Part shown: positions 1-11,840 of the stretch, one piece after another
Layout of the letters: every line of letters begins with the position of its first letter
Numbering within the stretch: position 1 is the stretch's first letter
Assembly (NCBI GenBank): GCA_001465935.1
Contig: LNKV01000044.1
Location: 271,709-335,708, forward strand
Source: Clarireedia homoeocarpa
Taxonomy: Eukaryota > Ascomycota > Leotiomycetes > Helotiales > Rutstroemiaceae
Direction: 5' to 3'
Length of the DNA: 64,000 bases
Made by a program: the position numbers and the translations under genes
The notes under the pieces: model-generated
What the model was told of the DNA's origin: nothing
Seen by the model: only the letters and a program-made list of their open reading frames with translations
Databases searched by the model: none

Positions 1-1418
1 TTGGCTTCTGTAGCGATGAGCTTCATGAGTTCGATGGTGCGAGCCTGTAAACCGGGGTATGAATGCAATCTCCAGGATTCGAACGCTAGGCTTGAGGCGG
101 ATCGTATCATTTCAGTAAGTTTTAGTCTGTAGCCTTCGGGGTCCGTTTTTTGCGTTATGGGTGTGTGTTCCTTGTAAATTCCTTGTATTAGTGCTTCAAG
201 GTCGATGTCGTTTATTTTTTTCTCTGATGATTTGGACGCAGAGGTTTTGTGCTCTTGTGCGTATTTTTCGATGACTTCCATATGACCATCAAAGAAATTA
301 TCTTGAGAGGGGGAAAGATTCAGCAAGTCAATTAGGTCGGATGGGAGGAAATCGTTGATGGAGTGAGAGGGGGAAAACCCCAGCAAGTCGATCAAGTCGG
401 ATGGAAGTAAATCGTTAATGGAACGAGTATGACATTCCGTAGTCGGAACGAGTGAAACACGCTGATCAGAGTGAGTAGTGTCGGTAGTGTCGGTAGTGTT
501 CATCTCGTGATCTTCGACGATATCCACGTGCTCAGGAATTACCTCGTCCTCTGTTTCGACGGCTTGCTCCACGCTCCCGAGCGACCCAACAGGAGATGTT
601 GTAGGTCGGTCTCGTCTAAGTGTGTCTCTGTCTTCATTGTCCGTTTGTCGGTTCGATGCGTCATTCTCGAGTTCGTCCATATGGCCGTCCAGGATTGCTT
701 CATTCATGGCGTAAGCATTCCGCTCAATTTGGTTGGATGTCGATACGACAGACAACCAGTCTTCACCGTCGAGCAATTCTTCGTCGGATAGGGGATCTGT
801 GTCGTTGATTTCCCGGTTTTGTGCATAACGCTCAATAATATCCATATGACCATCCAGGATTGCTTCATTTGCGGCGTTTGCATTTTGCTCAATGTGGCTG
901 TGTGCTGAGACGAAAGACCATGTAGAGAAGCAATCTTCGTCGTCGAGCAAGTCTTCTCCTGATAGAGAATCGCTGTTGTTAGTCTCTCGGTTGCATACGG
1001 ATTGCTCGATGGTATTCATGTGACCATCGATGATTGCTTCACAGGCAGATTCGATTTTCTGCTCGACTTCGGTATGAGTCGTAGATTGGGCGAGATTTCG
1101 GTCGTTATTGGTAGTGGCCGAGGGTGCTTCATAGGAGTTGCTGGTGTTGGCGTTGGCGGTTTCTTTGTTACGTCCATAGTTTTCTATGATGTCCAGGTGG
1201 TGATCGAGGATGGATGTATTGATGGTAGCAGTCCGCTTCTCCCAGATTGTAGGTTTGAAAAGATTTTCGAAGATGTTTAGAGGAGAAGCCTTGCCTGATT
1301 GAAATTTGTTGGAGGTTGTGCCGGTTGTAGCGTTAGAGTTTCTCCCAGCTTCTCGAAGTCGCGCAGGCATTTTGGGTTCCACTTGAGTAAGATATTGGCG
1401 AGGAAGTTGTGGAGGCAT
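1..1418 (-). CDS. DGHM-repeat protein, C-terminus beyond left edge
   Basis: Open reading frame read without a stop from an ATG at 1418 to the left edge (at least 472 residues), so the gene is cut by the window. I do not recognise the family. The protein carries a degenerate tandem repeat of about 55-59 residues whose signature is (I/L)LDGHMDIIE followed by an acidic Ser/Asp-rich tail. Signature copies start near 1196, 1019, 845, 680 and 281, with a decayed copy (EHVDIVED) near 527. A second 20-residue repeat (SINDLLPSDLIDLL) is duplicated at about 300-421. An in-frame stop lies just upstream of the 1418 ATG. Alternatively an upstream exon at 2014-1828 could join at 1420 in matching phase (intron 1827-1421, 407 nt), adding about 62 residues. 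No signal peptide or membrane segment is seen. Whether it is expressed, and its function, are unknown. Confidence 0.6.
   Translation of the reverse strand, partial: MPPQLPRQYLTQVEPKMPARLREAGRNSNATTGTTSNKFQSGKASPLNIFENLFKPTIWEKRTATINTSILDHHLDIIENYGRNKETANANTSNSYEAPSATTNNDRNLAQSTTHTEVEQKIESACEAIIDGHMNTIEQSVCNRETNNSDSLSGEDLLDDEDCFSTWSFVSAHSHIEQNANAANEAILDGHMDIIERYAQNREINDTDPLSDEELLDGEDWLSVVSTSNQIERNAYAMNEAILDGHMDELENDASNRQTDNEDRDTLRRDRPTTSPVGSLGSVEQAVETEDEVIPEHVDIVEDHEMNTTDTTDTTHSDQRVSLVPTTECHTRSINDLLPSDLIDLLGFSPSHSINDFLPSDLIDLLNLSPSQDNFFDGHMEVIEKYAQEHKTSASKSSEKKINDIDLEALIQGIYKEHTPITQKTDPEGYRLKLTEMIRSASSLAFESWRLHSYPGLQARTIELMKLIATEA
304..421. repeat. Duplicated 60-bp unit inside the repeat ORF
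   Basis: Two diverged copies of about 60 bp lie head to tail (about 304-362 and 364-421). On the minus strand each encodes SIND(L/F)LPSDLIDLL plus a short Ser-Pro tail. The unit length is a multiple of three, so the duplication kept the reading frame. Confidence 0.75.
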
Positions 1419-1827
1419 GACTGAGTGATAAATATAGAAGTGATAGTAGTGTCGAAGATATCTTTAGCCGAAGTGATATGTTGTGTGGTAGGATGTTGTA
1501 AGTTATGTATAGTGGGACTTTGGATGTCAGGGTCTGGAGGTGAAAGGTAGTAGATAGGAGGAAAGAAGAAATTATTGTGTGAGGGATCCACGACTTTAAA
1601 ACTATGAACCTACGGCCCTAAAATGCATTAAATAATAGTAGGGTGCAGTTTCGCTGTCGACGAGCTACTGTTGAACTATTAAACTGCTTCGATCGGTGAT
1701 GGTATGGTTGTAGCGCTTCGTATAAAGGGGAGAATAGGCGAAGCGAGACTTTCGAATCTGATAGTTTGGATTGCACCGCACCGCAACTTAGTTGAATGCT
1801 GGAAAGCATGTGTGGGAGAAAACATAC

Positions 1828-2014
1828 ACCATGATTGAAATAGAATGCCTGGTTTTATATCTGTAATAGAAGAGATACCGTCGTCAGGGAAATTTGGAAC
1901 TTCAAGAGTTGAGGTGGATTGGATGAGAGCAGATGCGTCAAGTAAACGCATGGAATTTTCCGTAGTAATCACCCTTTCACGCTTCTGAAGATATCTCTTA
2001 GCCTTTCTCGACAA
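1828..2014 (-). CDS. Possible upstream exon of the repeat protein
   Basis: An ATG at 2014 opens a minus-strand frame (starting MSRKAKRYLQKRERV) that would run 111 residues to 1679 if unspliced. A GTATGT donor follows position 1828 in phase 1, and a CAG acceptor ends at 1421 in the phase needed to enter the frame of the repeat protein. This could be its first coding exon, but the implied 407-nt intron is longer than any other in the window. The frame may equally be chance. Confidence 0.3.
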
Positions 2015-2746
2015 TCGCAGGGTAAAAGCACTAATTTTGTCATGCGCTACCGTGGGATAAGGTGAATCACTTCCGGAGTACTATAGGAATGATTCCTAAC
2101 CACAGCGTCGTTGCCCCTTACAGGAATACCCTTGGTACAGAAAAGCTGGGTTGTATGAGTAACTTAGATCTCCCACTTAGTTAGAAGAATCACAGGTCCA
2201 AGTCAACTAGTATTCTGTGCCATACAAGTGACACAGTAATACTCAGACCAGGAGTCGGAGCAACAGCTACATCTGAGATCACATCTTGACGATGTTCACA
2301 ACCTGTTCTGGAATAGCACTCGTCATCCAACCAGCAAAAATAGCACAGAGATATTCCGTTAGAATCATCTGCAACCACACAACGGATAAAACCAAACGAG
2401 GGCTTTGAAAGTATGGCTTATCCAGGAAGTACACTGGCATCCAAAGAAAAAGCAATCCCACGAACCTATCCTAACTAAAACTTAACCTCAAGCAGCAACC
2501 GACGGGTGCAGTCAAGCCTCAACTCGATGACTTGGGAATCCTACCTACCTATCCCTCTCTGCCAAAACACCCATCCCAATTGACCTTGATCACAAGCAGT
2601 CAATTGAAAGATCCCTCGTTCTTCCATTGAGCGTATTTATCGACTCGACGACCCATCCATCTCCTCTCCTCTCCTACCACTTTTCCTCCTTCATAAACGA
2701 ACAAGCCTTCTAGATATAACATCCCTCAGAAACCATGGTTACCGAG

Positions 2747-2846
2747 TACATACATACATACATACATACATACATACAATACACCACGTACTTTTTCCCA
2801 TGTGATTGATTGATTGATTGATTGATCGATTGATAGATAGATAGAT
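2747..2846. repeat. TACA, GATT and GATA microsatellites
   Basis: A (TACA)n run at about 2747-2779 is followed by (GATT)n at about 2803-2835 and three GATA units. Further short runs are (AAGTC)n at 3053-3077, (GATA)n near 3290-3306, (AGTAG)n near 3324-3347 and (GATA)n near 3590-3620. Confidence 0.9.
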
Positions 2847-3406
2847 TCCCCACCCCTTCCCTTTCCCTTCCCGTTAAATCGCCAATCTAAAACATTGTAC
2901 AAAACCCACTTTTTACCTTTGTCGTGGTTTCTAACCATACATACCGTACCGTACAATCCATTCCTCCCCCCCCCCCTTTTTTTTCTTTCCACTTAACTTA
3001 CTGTGCGGGTACGGGTAAGTTACGGGTTATATTAAGTTAACTTGAACACGTGTAAGTCAAGTCAAGTCAAGTCAAGTAAAACCAAAGCAAAACTGTTTTG
3101 CATTCAATCACTCGGTCAACTTCGGTTGGTCGGTAAAATCAAAAAAAAATCAAAAATAAATTGTGTGCAGCAGCTCGGGAGATCTCGGGTTGGTTTTACT
3201 TGTAACTTGTATAGAAATTTTTTTCGGGGGGGGGGGTAGTAGGGCGTGTGTGATATGTGGATATGTAGTGTAGGCTGGGTAAAATAGATGGATAGATAGA
3301 TAGATAGAGGTATTCGAGTAAACAGTAGAGTAGAGTAGAGTAGAGTAGGTATCGATCGCTAGGGAGGAAAAGGTAGATAGGGAATTGAAATTGAGTCGAA
3401 GAAATA

Positions 3407-3539
3407 TCTCAATTGAGTTGAATAAATACCTCAGTTGGGTTGAATAAATACGTCAGTTGAGTTGAATACAGTAAATACCTCAATTGGGTTGAATAAATAC
3501 CTCAGTTGAGTTGAATACAGTAAATACCTCAATTGAGTT
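3407..3539. repeat. AT-rich minisatellite with 22/27-bp units
   Basis: About six tandem units share the core GTTGAATAAATACCTCA. Two unit lengths alternate: a short form and a longer form with an inserted CAGTA before AAATACC. Units differ by G/A changes (ttgagttg versus ttgggttg). Confidence 0.85.
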
Positions 3540-5448
3540 ATTTTATTTTATGTTTCTCACTTCACTTCTTCTATTCACGTCGCTTACAGGGATAGATAGA
3601 TAGATAGATAGATAGATAGTCGTTAAGCTAACATGTATGTGAGTACTATGTATAACAGAGAAAAGGGAAAAGTTAACTAGTTACACGAAAAGAGGAACTT
3701 TCCTTTCCTTAGACGGCCCGTATTCGCCTTTATCCTTCCTTCCCCTCCGCCTTAACCGTACTGCAGAGAAAGGTAAATAGGAAAGGAAATGGGTGTATGT
3801 ATGGGTGTATGTATGGGTGTAGTGTATATCCATTCTGCTCGAGGATGAAAAGAGGATGAGAAGGAGGAGAAAGAGGGTTAGCGCGGGGTCACAATACAGT
3901 CAGTTATGGAAAAATAGCGCGCGCTGAGAAAATAGGCACGGACGGGTATTGAGGCGGTGTTGGGGTTGGAGATAAGGTCGGGTATTTACCATGCTGTCAT
4001 AGTGCTGCACTGTAGGAGAAGACAAGATACAAGAATGGATAGGTGCATAAGGTAAGTTAGCGGTTACAGCGTCTACGTTTTGTTACATGAGATGGGTGGT
4101 GATGCGGCCGTGGGTTGAGGAGGGTTGGGTTGGGTTTGGTTGGGTTGTTTTGATATCCGTGTTCTTGGATCAAATCTCGATCTTGGTAGGGTAGTTGCTT
4201 ATGAACAAGAAAATGAAGGTATCGTGAGTTGTGAGTTGTGAGTCGTGAATGGCAGGGACAAGTAAAGAGCGGGTCCTATCGTCATTACTGCACCGTCATG
4301 ATACGATGATGTCCTTGTGGGTCTTGGGAGGTAGTTTTTCGGATCTAGTGGAGACAGGAGTGCAATTATTATTTGAGACTTGTAGATAAGTAGATATGCG
4401 TGATATGGTAGGACAAGTACTTGATAGTGTAGGAATGGCTAATGTAATACGGGACATGGAGGAGCTGGTTGGTTGGTGGTGAGGGATGAAATATACCCTC
4501 CTGTAGAGTAAGGTGGCCTTTGTACAGTACAGTCGATATGCAATAGTTGCTATACGATGTTCTCCTTTTCACCATATTGATAGTCAACAATCGGATCTGA
4601 TACTCGTATTGATATTGAGAAACTCCAGTACCTAATAAAAAAAGATATCCAGTAGTTACAAAGGAGTAGCAAGTTTACCCCTCGTTCCGTACCGAAAAAT
4701 CCAAGGAAGATCCTTCCTATACTTTCCGGGCAGCATTTACGTCATAACCACCTTTACTCTTTACTCGCGACACTTGGACTTGTCTCTGGACACGCCCTCT
4801 TTATGCTCAAACTCATCATCTCTCCCTCATCGACCTATCATATGCAGCGTCGGAGCAGCTTCCCACAGCAAAATGCAAATCATCTCTGCCTCATCGACCT
4901 ATCATATTGGCTGCAAATAAATCTCGCAACCAATTGGAGCCGCTCTCCCCCGCAAATGGCTTGCCTCAAAGGGTCTTACCTGGGTCTCCTGGACGACTGG
5001 GTCTCTGTTCATTCTCACAAAGGTTGCTTTGGAAAAGTATAACACCTGCCGCCCACTCCAAGCATTGCATCGTGAAGTACAAATACCTCTCCCTTCCCTT
5101 TGCTCCTCGTTGGATTTCTTCCTCTTCCTAATCATAGATATCACTTCACAATACCCTCAATTTACACCAAACCATCTTCCGTCACAATCAAATTCGCGTG
5201 TGCCATCTTGTACTACATACTACATACTACACCTTCCGCGGCCTCAATTCCCCCAAGGTTATCTAGCTATCTATTATTACTGGTTACCTGCACCCCCACG
5301 AATTATCCCCACGAATTATCCCCTCAATCCTCAACAATCCACGTCAACATCCCCTTCTACTGCTATCCGCCCATCATCAACTATTATCCACCCTTTCGTC
5401 CCACTCCAACTTACCTAAATCCCTAAGAATCATTCATACAACATCAAC

Positions 5449-6746
5449 ATGTCTTTAAAAGCTGTCCATTTTGGTGCCGGAAATATTGGCCGAGGATTCG
5501 TTGCTGAATTCGTACGTTCCCTTCCCCTCCTTGACTTTGCGTCCTACTTCTCTCAAACACGGAGACGGCCATCAACTTACTTTTCTTTCCTGCCATCCAA
5601 TCCTTTTGCTTCAAACATCGCTAACCCTGCCCGTCATAGCTCCATAAATCCGGATATGAAGTCGTCTTCTGTGATGTGATGGACGGTCTCATCGAACAAC
5701 TCCAAAACACAAAGTCGTACAAAGTCATTCAAGTCGGAGCTGAAGGCACAAGTGAAGAAACCATCACAAACTACCGTGCCATCAACTCGAAAACAAACGA
5801 GGCTGAGGTCATCGAAGAGATTCGAACAGCTGATGTTGTAACCTGCTCAGTTGGTCCACGAATTCTCAAGTTCATCGCCCCTGTCATCGCCAAGGGTATC
5901 GATGGACGTTCAAACGATGCCAAACCAATTGCTGTTATTGCATGCGAGAATGCTATTGGTGCAACGGACACTCTTGCAAACCACATCAAGGATGACCATA
6001 CTCCTGAGCATCGTCTAGAAGATCATCACGAGAGAGCACGATATGCCAATTCTGCTATCGACCGTATTGTACCTGCTCAAGACCCAAATTCAGGATTGGA
6101 TGTCAAGCTTGAGAAGTTCTACGAGTGGGTTGTTGACGCAACACCATTCCACGACCATGAACCTCCTGCGATCAAGGGTATCAAATGGGTTGACGATTTA
6201 ATCCCATATATTGAGCGAAAGCTCTTCACCGTCAACACCGGCCATGCAGCTGCAGCATATCATGGATACTATCACCAGAAGACCACCGTCTTCGACGCCC
6301 TACAAGACCCCAAGATTCTCGATGAAGTCAGGCGAGCTTTGGATGAGACAAGTACCTTAATTGTCGGAAAGCACGGCATCGAAACACAAGAACAAAAAGA
6401 CTACGTTGAAAAGATCATCACACGTATTGGCAACCCACACTTGGAGGATGCCGTTGAACGTGTTGGTCGTGCGCCGCTCCGAAAGCTTAGTCGCAAGGAG
6501 CGTTTTATCGGCCCTGCTGCAGAGCTTGCCGAGAATGGGCAAGACTTCACGGCTCTATTGGATGCTGCTGAGATGGCATTCCGTTTCCAGAACGTTGAGG
6601 GCGACGAGGAAAGTGCAGAATTGGCAAATATCATGTCCGAGAACACACCTGAACAAGTCGTTGAGAAAGTGTGTGGTCTGGAATCAAGTCATCCTTTATT
6701 CCCTCACGTCGTGAAGGTCGTAAAGAAGGTGCAGGCTGATGAGTAG
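5449..6746 (+). CDS. Mannitol-1-phosphate 5-dehydrogenase
   Basis: Interconverts fructose-6-phosphate and mannitol-1-phosphate with NAD(H), the entry step of fungal mannitol synthesis, in the cytosol. Two exons: 5449-5511 and 5640-6746, joined over a 128-nt intron (GTACGT donor, CTAAC branch-like site, TAG acceptor). The product is 389 residues, the usual length for this family. The N-terminus (MSLKAVHFGAGNIGRGF) contains the Rossmann motif GAGNIGRG at residues 8-15. The family catalytic segment KLFTVNTGHA puts the lysine at about 215, Asn at 220 and His at 223. Without the splice the frame is broken between the GRGFVAEF and LHKSGYEVVF strands of the nucleotide-binding fold, which supports the intron. 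The gene stands alone; its neighbour 870 bp downstream is COPI beta'. Confidence 0.95.
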
Positions 6747-7619
6747 ATTAAGTATTTGGGTATTCTAGGTGTATTCGGGTTGGGCGAATTATGGATTATG
6801 GATTAATGAGCGATACCTTCCTTTTCTTGGTTTTTTTTTAACGATGAATGATGCTTGGGTACGCCCCGGATGGATGGGCTTGGTTTGGAATGAGTTGAGG
6901 GCGACAAAATTCTCTAGCCTAACAAAATGAAAAGGAACTGCTTAGATTAGTATAGTATACTCTAGAAGCAAGCAGATTAAGATGAGTGGCAGCATAGCAT
7001 AGGCAGCACTGCAATGAATATCTATTTAGAATGCAAAAAATTCTTTGTTCGTGAAATTGTGATGGTATTGCGGACTGCGGACTGCGGACTGCGAACACAG
7101 AGGACAAATGCAGACTACCTTTGAGTTTCCTCCCTCTATTCGCGCTTCTGCCGTATACTAGCTGATAGTCAAAAGTCTTGTGGATCATGAAGTATAGCAG
7201 GACCTTTTTGTTGCGAAATTCAGAAATAACCCAAATTTCGAAAGTTATCATTTTATCTCGTGACTGCTCTGTCCCAGATGTGCAACCTGTTTGAGCTCGA
7301 CAAGGCTGCGCCAAAATTAAGGTTGCGCGCTAAACCACTTCTGGAGCTGCCACATTGGAACTTTGAAGTCGTGCGAATATACGGAGAGTATTACCAGTAT
7401 CAATCAACCACATCTCCTCTCCTCTGCGCCGCATATACTTCGCAGAGACAGTCAGATTTCTTGTGAATCTGCAAGACTTATTGACACCAATTTTTCAACG
7501 AGGAACTCGAAATTGAACCTTGTGGAGTGATTCTCGGTGAACGCTCCAATCGATTGAGTGCGCTCGAAGCCACAATATTTCTTCTCCTCCCTTCCTTACC
7601 TTTTGACACATAATTCAGT
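6747..7619. other. Spacer between M1PDH and COPI beta'
   Basis: No gene seen. It contains a small (GCGGACT)n run near 7073-7091 and CT-rich DNA before 7620. It probably holds the M1PDH 3' UTR and the COPI promoter. Confidence 0.55.
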
Positions 7620-10600
7620 ATGAGGTTAGACATAAAGGTGAGCACTCTTTTCTTGTCATACGTGCTATCTGCAGCACGCAACTCTTCTTGCCATGGCTGC
7701 TACGAAATCCACAACTTCCAATCTGGACAGCAGCAATAGCCTCAAATTGAGGGAAACAATTGTGATTGGCACTGTGGCAGCAAGTACTAATGGGATTTTC
7801 AAATGTCAGAGACAATTGTTCGCCCGGTCGGAGAGAGTAAAGGGAATTGATTTCCATCCGGTTGAGCCATGGATTTTGACCACCCTGTACAGTGGTATGT
7901 AGAGACGGCCCACACTTCCCCTCTGAAGAGGTGGCATGTTAATGTTTGGCAGGACATGTTTACATTTGGTCCTATGAGACGCAGGTTTGTGCCTTCAATC
8001 CCTCTTTTGGTCTTCATGTTGACAGTTTCTAGGCCATCGTGAAGACCTTCGAGTTGACAGATGTGCCTGTACGAGCTGGAAGATTTGTTGCGCGCAAGAA
8101 TTGGATTGTGTGCGGTTCAGATGACTTCCAACTTCGAGTCTACAATTACAATACTTCAGAAAAAATCACCTCTTTTGAAGCACACCCGGATTATATTCGC
8201 GCAATCGTCGTTCATCCCACGCAACCTTTCGTTTTAACCGCTTCCGATGATATGACCATTAAGTTATGGGATTGGGACAAAGCCTGGAAATGCGTGCAGG
8301 TCTTCGAAGGACATAGCCATTATGTTATGGGTTTGGCTATAAACCCAAAGGACACAAACACATTTGCTTCTGCATGTTTAGACAGGACAGTCAAGGTCTG
8401 GAGTCTGGGATCATCAACACCGAATTTCACTCTCGAGGCGCACGAAACGAAAGGTGTTAACCATGTTGACTACTATCCACAATCCGATAAACCATACCTT
8501 CTCACCACCTCTGACGACAGAACAATTAAAATCTGGGATTATACCACCAAATCTCTGATTGCGACCCTGGAAGGACACACGAGTAATGTTTCTTTCGCAT
8601 GCTACCATCCAGAATTACCCGTCATTATTTCGGGTTCTGAAGATGGAACTGTTAAAGTATGGCATGCCAATACCTACCGATTAGAACAGTCTTTGAACTA
8701 TGGATTAGAAAGAGCTTGGTGTGTCAGCTATCAAAAGGGCAAGCAGGGCGTTGCAGTTGGTTTTGATGAGGGAGCTGTGGTTGTGAAGATGGGTCGAGAA
8801 GAACCAGCAGTATCTATGGACAGCTCTGGAAAATTGATTTGGGCAAGACACAATGAAGTGGTCTCGTCAATAATCAAGGGCGGAGGTAAAGTTGCAGCAT
8901 GGAGTATCGATTAACATTACTAATCCTTGCACAGATGCCTCAATCCAGGACAACGAACCAATTTCTCTACCTACCAAGGATCTCGGCACGTGCGAAGTTT
9001 ACCCACAGACTCTCCTCCATTCTCCAAACGGTCGATTCGTTTCGGTATGCGGTGATGGTGAATTCATTATCTACACTGCTCTCGCATGGAGAAATAAAGC
9101 ATTCGGCTCCGCCCTTGACTTTGTCTGGGGTTCGAAAGATAACAGCAACGATTACGCCATTCGGGAGTCGGCCACAAGTGTTAAAATCTTCAAGAACTTT
9201 GCAGAGAAGACTGGAGGGCTTGATGTTGGTTTCCAGGCTGAAGGATTAACTGGTGGTATTCTTTTGGGTGTAAAAGGTCAAGGTGGAATTGGATTCTTTG
9301 ACTGGCAAACTGGTGGATTGGTCCGAAGAATTGAGGTTGAGCCAACACAGGTATTTCATCTTCAGCACGGCGATAAGTGAATCATTTTTACTAATTTATG
9401 TAGGTTTACTGGTCTGAGAACGGAGAGCTTGTAGCCATTGCTTGCGAAGACACTTTCTATGTCCTCAGATTCTCACGTGATGCTTACGTTGCAGCGCTAC
9501 AAGCTGGTGAAGTTGATGATGATGGAGTTGAGTCCGCTTTTGAAGTAGTGACAGATATCAATGAAACGTAAGTTTATGGACACGTCTTGGGGAGTGTCTT
9601 GCTAATAATTTTTAGTGTTCGAACAGGAGAATGGGTCGGTGATTGCTTCATTTATACCAACAGCACGAACAGGCTGAACTACCTTGTCGGTGATCAAACT
9701 TACACTATCTCTCACTTCGATCAACCGATGTACTTGCTCGGATACATTCAACGAGACTCCAGAATCTATCTCGTCGACAAAGATGTTAACGTTACCTCCT
9801 TTTCTCTTTCCCTTGCGGTTGTCGAATACCAAACCCTCGTCCTACGTGGTGATATGGAGACCGCAGCAGAGCTCTTGTCCAACGTTCCCCAAGACCAACT
9901 TAACAAAATCGCTCGTTTCCTCGAAGGTCAGGGCCATAAAGAGCTCGCCCTCGAAGTGGCCACCGATTCCGAACATAAATTTGAGCTCGCTCTCTCCCTC
10001 GGACATCTCCCTATTGCTCTCGAACTTGCGAAAGAAGCCAATGTTGAACATAAATGGAAGACAGTTGGTGATGCCGCTCTTACTGGTTGGGATATTGCAC
10101 TTGCAAAGGAATGTTTCACTAATGCAAAAGATCTTGGCTCGCTACTACTGTTGTATTCCTCGACGGGTGATCGTGAGGGGCTTAAAGCGTTGGCGGCTCA
10201 GGCGTCAGAATCGGGCGCTCATAATGTAGCATTTTCGTGCTTGTGGCAATTGGGTGATGTGGACGGTTGTATTGAGGTTTTGGTAGGAACTGGGAGGGAG
10301 GCCGAGGCCGTGCTATTTAGTCAGACTTATAAACCGAGTTCGACGGCCAGGGTGGTGAAGCTTTGGAAGGAAAAGTTGGAAGTGGAGAAGAAAGGGAGGG
10401 TGGCGAGGTTGATCGGGGTTCCAGGAGAGGATGAGGATTTATTCCCAGAGTGGGATGAGTACTTGAGATTGGAGAGCAAGGGTGGTGATGCGGGAGATTT
10501 GATTGATGTCAATGGTCATGATGGGAAGAAGACGGGTGAACCGGATCCGGACAGGGAGGCGGTGGAGGAGGGGTCACTTGTTACTGCTGAGGAAGGGAGG

Positions 10601-10645
10601 GAGGAGGAGGAGGAAGATGAGGATGAAGAGGATGATGAGGAATGA
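7620..10645 (+). CDS. SEC27: Coatomer (COPI) subunit beta' (Sec27)
   Basis: Subunit of the COPI coat that returns cargo from Golgi to ER. Seven exons: 7620-7637, 7810-7894, 7953-7984, 8033-8885, 8935-9350, 9404-9567 and 9616-10645, giving 865 residues, close to the family's usual length. All phases agree. The start is MRLDIK spliced to RQLFARSERVKGIDFHP, the conserved beta'-COP N-terminus. WD40 repeats fill about residues 10-300, with repeated GH..V and KVWD/KIWDY-type ends. The coatomer WD-associated region and alpha-solenoid follow (about 320-760). The tail is acidic and low-complexity, ending in a Glu/Asp run. The first coding exon is only 18 nt and the third only 32 nt, so automated annotation could easily misplace the start. 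Confidence 0.95.
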
Positions 10646-11840
10646 GTGAGTGATTACTGACTAGTGGGTGATTGTCTGTTGGTGTATTGCGTAAGGGAGT
10701 GAACCCAGCTATAGAGTAGAGTATATCAGTGAACTTCTGAAAAGTAAAAGCAAAAGGATAATAACAAAAGATGAACTATCAATCAAAGCCACATTTAACT
10801 TGATTTACTACTTACTCTACACAAGCTTCTTTAACTCTATAGAATAAGAACACCTTAATGTTGTTGAAGATGGCGATTTCTCATAACTTGGACCACAGAA
10901 AACTTTCATGACCACAGACCGCGGCATGCTTTGTCAAGCTCCCCAGTAACACTGAATTAAAACATTGGCCCATGAAAGCAATCGATTTACCTGTCCACGA
11001 CGACAGTGCTAAGCTCAATTCTATAGACTAATATGTCTTTCCTCCAAGTTGTTATGATTCATTTCGAGCACAAGGTGATCTAGATCTCTCTACCTTCTTT
11101 TTTTCAATGGGCTTCACACCAATCACGTCTTCTATCTTTGGTCGGTGAAGAGTAGTCTGTGGATATCTCTGCTGTCTCCCTAATGACTTCAATTAGCTGC
11201 GCCTTAATTGATAGTCTCGATCCCAGTTGGATTCAAGCATTAGTTCTAGGCTGCTTGGAATTGTTCAAGTTGCTCGAGTTGTGTTGTCCTTCGTAGCTTA
11301 CGTTTGTGGCACTAAAGTCGGTGTGCGGCATGCGGTTGAAGCTTTCCTGTGCGGGGTTAGCCACATATTAATATCACAATATCCCGAATCTTTTTCAATG
11401 GCGAAGTTTTTGCCAAGTGATATAAGGCTTAGTCTAATGCTTACGGCTCTCTGTACGCCTAGACACCCTGAGCTGAAGACCGAAGTATCCAGTGAAAGCT
11501 TTTGCTAGGTTTGAGTAGTTCTCACCGTCAGCAAGCCATGGTGCTTTTCGATCACCTGCATTGGAGAGCAATACGAATTGGGCGACATGAGTACACGATC
11601 ATGTGGATATGCTCCGATCTAGGCCTCTATGGCTTGTGATCGGTCACTATACAGCTCAGCTTTATTATCGTGTCATCTTGGCTGTGGGCTTGGCGAGCTC
11701 ACACAAGCATCGAATTATATATTTTTATACTCCTCATCTCATGTATCAACATTCTAAAACCTCTCAATCATTCTCAATCATTCTCCTGGTAACCTGGTAC
11801 CTTTGTTTATGAATTGATATACTAGGGAGCGTTGAAGATC
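10646..11840. other. Spacer before the tyrosinase gene
   Basis: About 1.2 kb without a convincing gene. Frames at 11227-11508 (93 codons) and 11603-11812 (69 codons) have no recognisable domain and poor codon texture. The last part is presumably the tyrosinase promoter. Confidence 0.5.

Larger units (their letters stand above)
2015..5448. other. 3.4 kb spacer rich in simple repeats
   Basis: No convincing gene. It holds several microsatellites, a minisatellite (3407-3539), poly-C/poly-G tracts near 2967 and 3226, and a CT-rich stretch just before 5449 that is probably the promoter and 5' leader of the mannitol-1-phosphate dehydrogenase gene. Short frames at 4803-5426 lie in this leader and look accidental. 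Confidence 0.6.
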
